This document shows positions 1 to 8,947 of a stretch of DNA of 64,000 nucleotides, piece by piece (position 1 is the stretch's first letter; every line of letters begins with the position of its first letter). The stretch lies in contig CAUQTV010000001.1 of assembly GCA_963521185.1 (NCBI GenBank), forward strand, positions 496,001-560,000, in the 5' to 3' direction. This DNA comes from Enterobacter_D sp963521185. GTDB lineage: Bacteria > Pseudomonadota > Gammaproteobacteria > Enterobacterales > Enterobacteriaceae. Position numbers and translations under genes: made by a program. The notes under the pieces were generated by a model. The model did no database searches and had not been told where the DNA came from. It saw nothing but the letters and a program-made list of their open reading frames with translations.

Positions 1-465
1 ATTCGCCGCGATTTCCCGCTCGGACGCTACCCGCTGCGTATTGAGCACAGCACGCTGCGACTGGCGGAGTATCAGCAGTTTCTCAATGACGAAGCCAGCA
101 GCATTGACGCCTGGCGCACGCATCAGCAGGCGGCGTTTAACGCCGAACGTGAACGCTGGATCGCCTCCGGGCAGGCGCATTTTGAAAGCCGGGACTGTGC
201 GGCTGACGAGGGCGAAGAGGCATCGCTTTTGCCGCACCAGCGCCGCGTCGACAGCCCCATTTCCGGCAATCTGTGGCAGGTCAGCGTCGAACCCGGCGCA
301 CGAGTGCAAGAAGGTGACGTGCTGGTGATCCTCGAATCCATGAAAATGGAGATCCCGTTGCTGGCAAGCGCTGACGGCGTGGTCGCCCAGGTGCGCGTCC
401 AGCCCGGCTCCTCGGTGCGTGCCGGTCAATGCGTGGTGGTGATTGAGGAAGAAAAAAACCATTAA
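1..465 (+). CDS. uca: Urea carboxylase, C-terminal fragment (5' end outside the window)
   Basis: The frame is open from base 1 to the TAA at 463-465 and gives about 154 residues. The first part matches the end of the carboxyltransferase region of urea carboxylase (an RRDFPLGRYPLRIE stretch, then a helix with QQFLNDE and ERERW). The last 75 residues are a biotinyl-carrier domain; the biotin-accepting lysine in ESMKME is the AAA codon at 343-345. The family carboxylates urea to allophanate with ATP and bicarbonate, usually beside an allophanate hydrolase, which would lie to the left. The internal ATG at 229 is not a start, since homology continues upstream of it. A propionyl- or acetyl-CoA carboxylase is less likely because of the upstream residues. 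Confidence 0.85.
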   Translation: MRRDFPLGRYPLRIEHSTLRLAEYQQFLNDEASSIDAWRTHQQAAFNAERERWIASGQAHFESRDCAADEGEEASLLPHQRRVDSPISGNLWQVSVEPGARVQEGDVLVILESMKMEIPLLASADGVVAQVRVQPGSSVRAGQCVVVIEEEKNH

Positions 466-471
466 GAGCCT

Positions 472-517
472 GAATGACGACGGGTGCAGATTGGCCCGTC
501 GGTCATTCCTTTATTTT
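472..517 (+). terminator. Intrinsic terminator after the urea carboxylase gene
   Basis: A stem of GAATGACGACGGG (472-484) pairs with CCCGTCGGTCATTC (495-508), with one bulged base, and is followed by a T-rich tail (509-517). It sits seven bases after the stop codon. Confidence 0.7.
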
Positions 518-643
518 ATCTGTTCCACTCCCTCATACTCCTGTTTTCCATAAGAATTTCCTGATCACTCTGCCCATTCCGTTTCGTCAGGCGTAGGATA
601 GTCGTTAACGCAACCTACGTCCGGCTAACAGGAAGGGCAACTC

Positions 644-1939
644 ATGACAAACACGCAGGCAACACTTTCACGGGAAGGGCAGGACGCCGTCTCACTGGAT
701 CTCGTCACCGGTACGCTGGGACGCACCGGGGTAGACATCACCCCGTTTGAGCAGGACGATTTATGCAGCTTCGATCCGGGCTTTAGCAATACGGCGGGCT
801 GTAAATCGGCGATTTCGTACATTGATACCGAAAAAAGCCTGCTGCTGCACCGTGGCTTCCCGGTGGATCAACTGGCGCAGCAGTGCGACTTCCTGGAAGT
901 GGGTTACATTTTGCTGCACGGCGACGCGCCGACCGACAGCGAATATGCCGCGTTTCGTGAATCGATCACCCGCCACACGATGATCAACGAACAGATGGCG
1001 CGCATGAGCAGCGGTTTTCGTCGTGACTCCCATCCGATGGCGCTGATGTGTGCGCTGGTGGGCGCACTGGCGGCGTTCTATCACGACGTGCTGGACGTTG
1101 ATAATCCGGCACACCGCGAGCTGGCGGCCACGCGTCTGCTGTCAAAAATGCCAACGCTGGCGGCGATGAGCTACAAATACGCCATTGAACAACCGGCCAA
1201 CCACCCGCGCAATTCACTCTCCTACGCCGGGAATTTCCTGCATATGCTGTTTTCTGTTCCGGCCGAGCCGTACGTGGTCAATCCGGTGATTGAAAACGCC
1301 ATGAACCAGATCCTCGTGCTGCACGCCGATCACGGTCAGTGTGCCTCCACCACGACCGTACGCGCCGCCGGATCGTCGGGGGCTAACCCGTTTGCCTGCA
1401 TTGCCGCCGGGCTGGCGTCGCTATGGGGGCCAATGCACGGCGGGGCGAATGAAGCCTGTATGCGCATGCTTGAAGAGATCCAGACCGTGGACCAGGTGCC
1501 GGCCTTCTTAAGCCGCGCAAAAGCGGATCCGGAAGCTTTCCGCCGCCTCGGTTTTGGCAACGCCCGCTACCGCAACGTTGACCCGCGTGCGGCAATCCTG
1601 CGCGAAACCTGCCATCAGGTCCTGAACGAGCTGGGCATGGCCGACACCTTGTTGCAGGTCGCCATGGCGCTGGAAAACGTCGCGCTGAACGACCCGTGGT
1701 GCATCCAAAATGGCCTCACTCCCAACGTTGATTTTTACACCGCCGTTATTCTCAAAGCGATGGGATTACCGTCGTCCATGTTTGTCGTGGTGACCGCCGT
1801 AGGCCGTACCGTCGGCTGGATCGCCCACTGGAATGAGATGCACAGCGAGCCGTTAAAAATCTACCGTCCGCGCCAGATTTATACCGGTGAAGCGCCGCGC
1901 CAGTATGTTTCTCGCCGCAAACATTCAGCGGCGTGTTAA
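644..1939 (+). CDS. Citrate synthase paralogue with substituted active-site residues
   Basis: 431 residues, the length of hexameric type II citrate synthases such as E. coli GltA, and similar along its whole length. Conserved positions include H230 in HADH, H265 in GPMHGGAN, D363 in NVDFY, the arginine in NVDPRA, and the two late arginines in GRTVGWIAHW and YRPRQIYTG. The canonical FGHRVY motif is FGNARY here, so the oxaloacetate-binding His305 and Arg306 of E. coli numbering become N306 and A307. HADHEQN is HADHGQC. The ATG follows a purine-rich AGGAAGGGCAACTC. It stands alone between the urea carboxylase terminator and a chemoreceptor gene. It may be a low-activity or altered-specificity synthase; the main gltA is expected elsewhere. 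Confidence 0.85.
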   Translation: MTNTQATLSREGQDAVSLDLVTGTLGRTGVDITPFEQDDLCSFDPGFSNTAGCKSAISYIDTEKSLLLHRGFPVDQLAQQCDFLEVGYILLHGDAPTDSEYAAFRESITRHTMINEQMARMSSGFRRDSHPMALMCALVGALAAFYHDVLDVDNPAHRELAATRLLSKMPTLAAMSYKYAIEQPANHPRNSLSYAGNFLHMLFSVPAEPYVVNPVIENAMNQILVLHADHGQCASTTTVRAAGSSGANPFACIAAGLASLWGPMHGGANEACMRMLEEIQTVDQVPAFLSRAKADPEAFRRLGFGNARYRNVDPRAAILRETCHQVLNELGMADTLLQVAMALENVALNDPWCIQNGLTPNVDFYTAVILKAMGLPSSMFVVVTAVGRTVGWIAHWNEMHSEPLKIYRPRQIYTGEAPRQYVSRRKHSAAC

Positions 1940-2011
1940 TCACGTCAGGACCCACCGGGGAGAGATAAGATTTCGTTATGGTTATGTGAACAAAATGCGT
2001 TCATTTAGTGA

Positions 2012-2038
2012 TCAAGTTATCGCTCTCCGCGCCGATAT
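2012..2038 (+). promoter_or_regulatory. Sigma-28 (FliA) promoter of the chemoreceptor gene
   Basis: TCAAGTTA (2012-2019), an 11-base spacer, then GCCGATAT (2031-2038). The flagellar consensus is TAAAGTTT-N11-GCCGATAA. It lies about 65 bases before the chemoreceptor start, a gene class normally read by this sigma factor. Confidence 0.8.
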
Positions 2039-2105
2039 ATGATGTGAAGGAGAGAGTTGCACAGGCTGTGCCGGGCGTTTGAACGTTATTCCGGGGAGAG
2101 CAGTA

Positions 2106-4058
2106 ATGGCAACATCATTAGACACATCATATGAAAAGAAGCAGTTAAGTACCCGCGCACAAATGTTGCTGACCGGGGCGCTGACCATTGCGCTGGGATT
2201 TGCGGTCACCATTGGTGTGCTGAGCTGGCAATCGGGCCACGAGCAAAAATCACTGGCGGATAAGTATCTGCAACAAATCGCGCAAACGAATGCGTTGAAG
2301 GTCCAGCACGAGCTGAGCTATGCGCGCGACGTGGCGCGAAACCTCGGCCACAACCTGATTGCCCTGCCCGCCGCAGGGACGCCAAACCGCGCGATTGTCG
2401 ATAAAATGGCGGAGTACACGCTGCGGGCCAACCCGGAGTATCTGTCGATTTCGGTCATCTTCGAGGAGAACGCGCTCGATGGACGCGACGCCGAATTCGC
2501 CAGCCAGCCGGGTCAGGCTCCCGGCGGGCGCTACGCCTGGTTTGTGGATAAAGACAGTTCCGGTAATTACAACATGCATCCGCTGACCAGCTATTTAACG
2601 CCGGGTCAGGGGGACTACTATTTACTGCCGCAAAAATCCCAGAAAGACACCGTAACCGAGCCGTATAACTACGCTTACAACGGCGTCGATACACTGCTAA
2701 CCTCCGTGGCCGCGCCGATCGTTGAGCAGGGCAAACTGTGGGGCGTGGTGACGTCGGACATTTCGCTGGCCTCGCTTCAGCAAAAGATTGAACAGATCAA
2801 ACCCTGGGAGGGCGCAGGCTATGCGGTGCTGCTCTCCAGCGCGGGTAAAATCGTCGCCTACCCGGATAAATCCCTGACCAGCAAGGCCTGGTCTGAGCCG
2901 GTCAGCACTCTGAGCAGCAACGTCACACAGCGCCACGATCCGATTCTGGGGGAAGACGCGCTGGTGACCTGGCAGCCGATCACCATTGGCAACAGCGATC
3001 AGCACTGGTCCCTGGGCATTGTGGCCCCGGTCAGCCTGGTGATGGCGGCAGCCAACCGCCAGTTAACCTACGCGCTGGTGCTGATGGTTGTCAGCATCCT
3101 GTTGGTATGCGCGCTGCTCGGCGTTGTTTTTAGCCGCAAAGTGCTCAAGCCGCTGGGTGGCGAGCCGCGCCGTGCCGCGCAAATCGCGCTGGCGGTGGCC
3201 GACGGGCAGTTAGGCAACGCCATTACCGTCCAGCCCAACGATCGCAGTAGCCTGTTCTATGCGCTGGACACCATGCAAAGCCAGCTGCGCAATATCGTCG
3301 GGCAGATTAAAGACGCCAGTACCTCCGTGCGTCAGGGGGCGGAAGAGATTGCCAGCGGCAACCTCAACCTGGCCTCCAGAACCGAGCAGCAGGCGGCAGC
3401 GCTTGAACAAACCGCCGCCAGCATGGAGCAGATCACCGCCACCGTGAAGCACAACGCCAGCAACGCCCACCAGGCAACGGCGCTTACCGAGAACGCAACG
3501 CAAATTGCCAGCCGGGGTGAGCAACTGGTCGGCCAGGTGGTGGAGAACATGGCGCAGATCGACGAAAGTTCCCGCAAGATCGGCGACATCACCACCATGA
3601 TCAACAGCATTGCTTTCCAGACCAATATCCTGGCGCTTAACGCCGCCGTGGAAGCGGCCCGTGCCGGTGAGCAGGGGCGGGGCTTCGCCGTGGTGGCAAC
3701 CGAAGTGCGTAACCTCGCACAGCGCAGCGCCAGCGCGGTTAAAGAGATCTCCTCGCTGATTGAAGAGTCTACCCAGCGGGTCGAAAACGGCGTACAGCTG
3801 GTGCAAAACGCCGGGAAAACCATGCAGGAGATGACCCAGGCGGTGAACTCGGTGCAAAGCATTATTGGCGAAATCGTCAACGCTTCCGAAGAGCAGTCGC
3901 GCGGCATTAGCCAGGTAACGATCGCGGTGAATGAAATGGATGGCGTGACCCAACAAAACGCCGCGCTGGTGCAACAGATGTCCGCCGCCGCCAGCTCGCT
4001 GGAAGATCAGGCCGCGCAGCTTGCGCAGACGGTCGAGCAGTTCCGCTTTAACGCGTAG
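2106..4058 (+). CDS. Methyl-accepting chemotaxis protein with a large periplasmic sensor
   Basis: 650 residues from the ATG at 2106, chosen over an ATG 27 bases upstream because GGGGAGAG sits six bases before it. Layout: a first membrane helix (about residues 20-42), a periplasmic sensor of about 260 residues with dCache-like features, a second membrane helix (about 310-340), HAMP, and a cytoplasmic signalling domain with the conserved hairpin around AFQTNILALNAAVEAARAGE. It would bind a ligand outside the inner membrane and control CheA through CheW. The protein ends in QFRFNA, so it lacks the CheR/CheB-tethering pentapeptide of Tar and Tsr and probably depends on other receptors for efficient methylation. 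The ligand cannot be told from sequence. Confidence 0.92.
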   Translation: MATSLDTSYEKKQLSTRAQMLLTGALTIALGFAVTIGVLSWQSGHEQKSLADKYLQQIAQTNALKVQHELSYARDVARNLGHNLIALPAAGTPNRAIVDKMAEYTLRANPEYLSISVIFEENALDGRDAEFASQPGQAPGGRYAWFVDKDSSGNYNMHPLTSYLTPGQGDYYLLPQKSQKDTVTEPYNYAYNGVDTLLTSVAAPIVEQGKLWGVVTSDISLASLQQKIEQIKPWEGAGYAVLLSSAGKIVAYPDKSLTSKAWSEPVSTLSSNVTQRHDPILGEDALVTWQPITIGNSDQHWSLGIVAPVSLVMAAANRQLTYALVLMVVSILLVCALLGVVFSRKVLKPLGGEPRRAAQIALAVADGQLGNAITVQPNDRSSLFYALDTMQSQLRNIVGQIKDASTSVRQGAEEIASGNLNLASRTEQQAAALEQTAASMEQITATVKHNASNAHQATALTENATQIASRGEQLVGQVVENMAQIDESSRKIGDITTMINSIAFQTNILALNAAVEAARAGEQGRGFAVVATEVRNLAQRSASAVKEISSLIEESTQRVENGVQLVQNAGKTMQEMTQAVNSVQSIIGEIVNASEEQSRGISQVTIAVNEMDGVTQQNAALVQQMSAAASSLEDQAAQLAQTVEQFRFNA

Positions 4059-4065
4059 TGCATAC

Positions 4066-4104
4066 CGTTTTCCCCTCTTTTGTAGAAGAGGGGAAAACGT
4101 CTCT
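4066..4104 (+). terminator. Intrinsic terminator after the chemoreceptor gene
   Basis: A perfect 14-base stem, CGTTTTCCCCTCTT (4066-4079) with AAGAGGGGAAAACG (4086-4099), and a six-base loop. Confidence 0.85.
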
Positions 4105-4459
4105 CATTTGCAGACGATAATATTTTCGCGCAATTTACCCATTCGCATATTGGCCCGGCACCCGTATCACTTAATTATATGCACCCGTCACTCTTACCAC
4201 GCATTCGCGTGGTTTTTTATTTATATCCGCATGCCGTATGGTAAAACAAAATGACTCCTGTTAACGTCACCTGGCGCTCGGTTTATATTATTTACTCGCC
4301 CATAGAAGGTGATTCAATAATGATAAATACGACGAAAGTATGAGATTTAATTATTATCTCATGCGAGCGTCAGTCTGGCGTGATGATTTATTTTCCGTCA
4401 TATTGCGGCAATAAATTAATGAAATGCTCAAATTCTGGCATAAGGATATAAGGACAGCT
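4105..4459 (+). other. Leader and intergenic region upstream of pgaA
   Basis: 355 AT-rich bases without a credible gene. It holds a second hairpin with a U tract (4197-4222). Close to the pgaA start are two GGA triplets (about 4443-4445 and 4452-4454) around the ribosome binding site. In E. coli the pgaA leader is bound at GGA motifs by CsrA, which blocks translation; the same control is likely here but is inference. Confidence 0.5.
4197..4222 (+). terminator. Second terminator-like hairpin in the pgaA upstream region
   Basis: CCACGC (4197-4202), loop ATTC, GCGTGG (4207-4212), then TTTTTTATTT. It is separate from the chemoreceptor terminator about 100 bases upstream, so it may end a small independent transcript or act as an attenuator in the pga leader. 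Confidence 0.6.
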
Positions 4460-6922
4460 ATGTTCAGCATTCGTCGCGGTGCCAATTCTATAAAACGTTT
4501 TAGTTCCGGTACTTGCTTATTTACTGTAAGCATAATGTTTCCTGCTTTTGCCTATAGCGCTACGCCAACTTACGATGATCTGATTATTCAGGCGCGTGAC
4601 GGTGACCGCGAGCCATTACTTCAGTTTTTACAGGTTCAGGAAAAACAGACGCCGCTCACCCCCGGCCAGGTGGCCGACTGGCTTCAGGTTTCGGCCTGGG
4701 CGGATAACGATGCGCAAACGCTGGCGGTGTGGCAGCGCTATCGTGACAGCATGGCGATCCCCGCGCGCGGACAAATCGCTGTGGCACGCGCCCTGCGCAA
4801 CCAGAAAAAATGGAATGAATCGTTGGCGGTGTGGGAAAACGTGCTGCGCGAAGAACCGAACGACACCGACGCGCGCACCGGCTGGATCATGACGCTGGCC
4901 GATGCCAGGCGTAACGAACAGGCCGTGTCCGAAGCCCGCCTGTGGGCGGAGCGCGAGCCGGGACCGGATCGCGAAGCGCTGCTGGCCTACGCCTACAACG
5001 CGCAGGGTAAAAACTGGGATGCCCTGCTGGCCGCCAGCCAGGCGGAAGAGTTAGATCCGCAGAACAAGAGCGTAAAACCGACGCTGCTCGCGGCCATGGC
5101 CGCCAACCAACTGTCTGGCCCGGCGGTGGCCATGACCGCCACCGATCCGCAGCCGGATGCGCTCAAGCGCAGGCTACAGCTGGACGAGGCGGCGCAAACC
5201 GTTCGCGCTTCTTTCACCCCCACGCGCAACGATGACGAGCGTTTCCTGGTAGCGGATAAAGCGCTGGCGCAGTACGGCGGACTGATCGCCGCATGGAAAG
5301 ACACCCCCAGTGCGCAGAACGACGTGCGCCGCGCGCGCATCGACCGGCTTGGGGCGCTGGTGGTGCGTCATCGTACCGCCGACGCCATCAGCGAATATGA
5401 ATCCCTGAGCGCCGACGGGCAGCCGGTACCGGACTACGCCAAACGCTGGGTCGCCTCGGCGTATTTGTCGGAAAGGCAGCCCGAAAAAGCGGAAGAGATG
5501 CTGGAGGCGATCTATTTCCCGCGCGGTCCGCTGCCGGTGTCGCCGCTGACGATGGACGATCAGCAGGATCTGTTTTACGCCCGCCTCGACAACGATCACC
5601 TCGATGAGGCCAAAGATCAGGTCGATATGCTTGCCAAAGAGAGTCCCTATTTGCGCAGCGTCTATGGCTCGCCTACGCCGCAGCCGAACGACAGCTGGCT
5701 GCTTGCCCAGCAGATGCAAACGGAATATGAAATTGCCAGTAACGATCTGCCCGCCGCCGAAACGCATGCCGAAAAGCTGGCGCGTACCGGGTCGGGGAAC
5801 CAGGCGTTGCGCATCACTTACGCCTCGGTACTGCTGGCACGCGGGCTGCCGCGCGAAGCCGAACGTGAGTTAAAACTCGCCGAAGTGATCGAACCGAGCA
5901 ACCTGGTGCTGGAGCGTCAGCAGGCCTACAACGCCCTCGAATTGCAGGAGTGGCGGCAGGCGAAGGAGTTGACCGACGACGTCGCCGCGCGCAGCCCGGA
6001 GGATTTCGGCACCCGGCGATTACAGCGCCTGATGGACGTTCATAACAAAGCCGAGCTGCGGATCAGCGGAACCCAGGGCATCACCTCCGACAGCCCGATC
6101 AGCGGTAAGCACGATTTCACCCTTAACTCGGCGATTTATTCACCGCCGATCAACGAAAACTGGCGGCTGTTTACCGGCTTCAATTTTGCCACCGGTGAGT
6201 TTGAAGAGGGTAAAGGTATCAGCCGGGATCTCGGTGCCGGTGCGGAGTGGACCGCGCGGGATTACTGGGCGGAAATGGAAGTGTCCGGGCGAAGCTACGG
6301 CGACGGGCAGAAGATTGGCGGGCGGCTCTCGGGCTGGCACGACTTTAACGACAACTGGCGGCTGGGCGGCTCCGCTGAGCGGCTGTCACGCAACACGCCG
6401 CTGCGCGCGCTGCGTAACGGTGTTTACGCCAACGGCGGCGATCTCTACCTGCGCTGGCGTAAAAATGAACGCCGCGAGTATTCACTCTCCTTTGCGGCTG
6501 CGCATTACTCCGACGGTAACGATCGCATCGAGTATGGCCTGAGTGGCCAGGAGCGCTTATGGACCACGCCGCGCTTTACCCTCGATTTTACCCCCGGTAT
6601 CAGCGGCAGCACCAATACCAAAGAGAACGTGCCCTATTACAACCCCAAACGTGATCTTTCCGTCGTGCCTGGCCTTAGCGCCGAGCATGTGATCGCGCGG
6701 CATTACGACACCGTGTGGAAGCAGCAGATCGTCGCGGGGGCCGGGGCTTACTGGCAAAAAGGCTACAGCAGCGGGGCGATCACCCAGATTGGCTACGGCC
6801 AGCGAATTCAATGGAACAACGTGGTGGATGCGGGGGTGATGGTCTCCTGGGACAAACGCCCCTACGACGGTAAGCGAGAGCGCAACATTGGGCTCGCTTT
6901 TGATCTGAATGTCAGGTTTTAA
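4460..6922 (+). CDS. pgaA: PgaA, outer-membrane poly-N-acetylglucosamine export porin
   Basis: 820 residues from the ATG at 4460, which has AAGGACAGCT just upstream; an ATG 36 bases earlier is less likely. A signal peptide ends near AYS-A (about residue 32). The first two thirds form TPR-like helical repeats in the periplasm and the last third is a 16-strand barrel. The match to E. coli PgaA is clear in RITYASVLLARG, VHNKAELRI, SGKHDF, YGQRIQWN and the terminal aromatic LNVRF. It exports partly deacetylated poly-beta-1,6-GlcNAc, a biofilm adhesin. It is the first gene of pgaABCD, with pgaB starting nine bases after its stop. Confidence 0.95.
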   Translation: MFSIRRGANSIKRFSSGTCLFTVSIMFPAFAYSATPTYDDLIIQARDGDREPLLQFLQVQEKQTPLTPGQVADWLQVSAWADNDAQTLAVWQRYRDSMAIPARGQIAVARALRNQKKWNESLAVWENVLREEPNDTDARTGWIMTLADARRNEQAVSEARLWAEREPGPDREALLAYAYNAQGKNWDALLAASQAEELDPQNKSVKPTLLAAMAANQLSGPAVAMTATDPQPDALKRRLQLDEAAQTVRASFTPTRNDDERFLVADKALAQYGGLIAAWKDTPSAQNDVRRARIDRLGALVVRHRTADAISEYESLSADGQPVPDYAKRWVASAYLSERQPEKAEEMLEAIYFPRGPLPVSPLTMDDQQDLFYARLDNDHLDEAKDQVDMLAKESPYLRSVYGSPTPQPNDSWLLAQQMQTEYEIASNDLPAAETHAEKLARTGSGNQALRITYASVLLARGLPREAERELKLAEVIEPSNLVLERQQAYNALELQEWRQAKELTDDVAARSPEDFGTRRLQRLMDVHNKAELRISGTQGITSDSPISGKHDFTLNSAIYSPPINENWRLFTGFNFATGEFEEGKGISRDLGAGAEWTARDYWAEMEVSGRSYGDGQKIGGRLSGWHDFNDNWRLGGSAERLSRNTPLRALRNGVYANGGDLYLRWRKNERREYSLSFAAAHYSDGNDRIEYGLSGQERLWTTPRFTLDFTPGISGSTNTKENVPYYNPKRDLSVVPGLSAEHVIARHYDTVWKQQIVAGAGAYWQKGYSSGAITQIGYGQRIQWNNVVDAGVMVSWDKRPYDGKRERNIGLAFDLNVRF

Positions 6923-6931
6923 GGACTCTTC

Positions 6932-8947
6932 ATGTTTAAACGATGGCTGCGCGCCGGAATATTACTCGCTGGATGGATGCTGGTCACCGCGTGCGGGAGT
7001 GCCGAAACACCTCGCTATGTTTCACCTGCCGACCGGGTCCCGCTCAACGCGGATCACGCCTGGACGAAAAACAGTTTTCTGGTGCTGGCGTACCACGATG
7101 TGGAGGATGGTGCGGCAGATCAGCGCTATCTCTCGGTGCGCACCAGCGCGCTCAATGACCAGTTCGCATGGCTGCGCGACAACGGCTATCACCCGGTGAG
7201 CGTTCAGCAGGTGCTGGATGCGCATAGCGGGAAGAGCACGCTGCCGGAAAAAGCGGTGCTGTTGAGTTTTGATGACGGCTACAGCAGTTTCTATACGCGG
7301 GTCTGGCCGATGCTGAAACAGTATCGCTACCCTGCGCTGTGGGCACCGGTCGGCAGTTGGGTCGATGCCCCGGCCGGTACGCCGGTGGACTTTGGCGGCC
7401 TGAAAACGCCCCGCGACAAGTTTGCCACCTGGGAGATGGTGCGCAAAGTCAGCCAGTCCGGACTGGTCGAGGTGGGCGCGCATACCTGGGCGTCGCACTA
7501 CGGCATCACCGCCAACCCGCAGGGCAGCAAGGAACCGGCGGTGGCGAACCGGCTCTTTGATACCAAAACCGGGCAGTACGAAACCGAAGAGCAGTACAAC
7601 AGTCGGATTAACGCCGATCTGGCACGCATCACGCAGAAAATCACCGAGGTCACCGGTAAAGCCCCGCGCACCTGGGTCTGGCCCTACGGCGCGGCAAACG
7701 GCACCACACTGACCCTTGCCCGCCAGCACGGCTACCAGATGGCGTTCACCTTAAACCAGGGCCTCGCCAACGCCGGGAATCTTGACGATATTCCGCGCGT
7801 GCTGATCACCAACAACCCGTCACTGCGCACCTTTGCCAGCCAGGTGGCGCAGGTGCGTGAAGCCCAAACCATGCGCGTTATGCATATCGATCTGGATTAT
7901 GTCTACGACGCCGATCCGGTGCAGCAGCGCAAAAACATCGATGAGCTGATCCAGCGCGTCTACGACATGCGCATCTCGCATGTGTTTTTACAGGCGTTCG
8001 CCGACCCGAAAGGTGACGGCAACATCCGCGAGCTCTATTTCAAGAACCGCTGGCTGCCGATGCGGGCCGATCTGTTTAACTTCGTCGCCTGGCAGCTACA
8101 AACCCGCGCCGGGGTGGATGTTTACGCATGGATGCCGGTGCTGGCCTTCGATCTTGACGCGTCGATCCCGCGCGTGACAGCCTGGTCGCCCAAAACGGGA
8201 CGCGCGGCGGTCGATCGCGAACACTATCAGCGCCTGTCGCCCTGGAATCCGGTCGCCCGTCAGCGCATCACCGAGATTTATGAGGATCTCGCGCGCCACG
8301 CCAGCTTCCACGGCATTTTGTATCACGACGACGCTTTCCTGACGGACTTTGAAGATGCCTCACCGGATGCGATCGCCGCTTACCGCGCGGCCGGGTTCTC
8401 AGGCGATATTGCGCAAATCCGTGCCAACCCGCAGCAGATGGAGCGCTGGACGCGCTTCAAAAGCCGGGCGCTAATCGACTTCACGCAACAGCTGACAAAA
8501 GCGGTGCGCGCAGTACGTGGGCCGCAGGTGAAAACCGCGCGCAACATTTACGCCATGCCGGTGCTGGATCCCAAAAGCGAAGCGTGGTTTGCGCAAAACC
8601 TGAATGATTTCCTCGGCACCTACGACTGGACCGCACCCATGGCGATGCCGCTGATGGAAAACGTCCCGCCGGAGGAGGCCGATGCCTGGCTGGACAGACT
8701 GGTTAATCGCGTCGCGTTGCACCCGGGCGCGCTGGAAAATACGGTCTTTGAACTGCAAGCGCGTGACTGGCGCGAAGGTACCGGACAGGACGAAATCAGC
8801 GGCGAACAGCTTGCCGGTTGGATGCGCCAGCTTAAGCTCAGCGGCGCGAAAAACTTCGGTTACTACCCGGACGATTTCCTCAACGATCAACCCAGGATGG
8901 CGGATATTCGCTCCGTCTTCTCCGCTTATTGGTATCCACAAAAATGA
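6932..8947 (+). CDS. pgaB: PgaB, poly-N-acetylglucosamine deacetylase lipoprotein
   Basis: 671 residues. The N terminus is a lipoprotein signal with lipobox LVTAC (acylated Cys at residue 21), which places it on the periplasmic face of the outer membrane. Residues about 45-310 are a carbohydrate esterase 4 domain, with the first metal/catalytic region YHDVEDG, the paired aspartates in SFDDGY and the two histidines in GAHTWASHYG. The remainder is the glycoside-hydrolase-like C-terminal domain seen in E. coli PgaB. It removes some N-acetyl groups from the polymer so that PgaA can export it. The ribosome site AAGGACTCTTC fits the ATG. The stop overlaps the pgaC start as ATGA. Confidence 0.95.
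   Translation: MFKRWLRAGILLAGWMLVTACGSAETPRYVSPADRVPLNADHAWTKNSFLVLAYHDVEDGAADQRYLSVRTSALNDQFAWLRDNGYHPVSVQQVLDAHSGKSTLPEKAVLLSFDDGYSSFYTRVWPMLKQYRYPALWAPVGSWVDAPAGTPVDFGGLKTPRDKFATWEMVRKVSQSGLVEVGAHTWASHYGITANPQGSKEPAVANRLFDTKTGQYETEEQYNSRINADLARITQKITEVTGKAPRTWVWPYGAANGTTLTLARQHGYQMAFTLNQGLANAGNLDDIPRVLITNNPSLRTFASQVAQVREAQTMRVMHIDLDYVYDADPVQQRKNIDELIQRVYDMRISHVFLQAFADPKGDGNIRELYFKNRWLPMRADLFNFVAWQLQTRAGVDVYAWMPVLAFDLDASIPRVTAWSPKTGRAAVDREHYQRLSPWNPVARQRITEIYEDLARHASFHGILYHDDAFLTDFEDASPDAIAAYRAAGFSGDIAQIRANPQQMERWTRFKSRALIDFTQQLTKAVRAVRGPQVKTARNIYAMPVLDPKSEAWFAQNLNDFLGTYDWTAPMAMPLMENVPPEEADAWLDRLVNRVALHPGALENTVFELQARDWREGTGQDEISGEQLAGWMRQLKLSGAKNFGYYPDDFLNDQPRMADIRSVFSAYWYPQK

Noticed and set aside
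3210..3974. Long open frame of 254 codons on the minus strand opposite the first chemoreceptor
   Set aside because: It mirrors the chemoreceptor signalling domain, has no ribosome site, and its His/Val/Leu-rich composition is that of an antisense shadow of GC-rich coding DNA.
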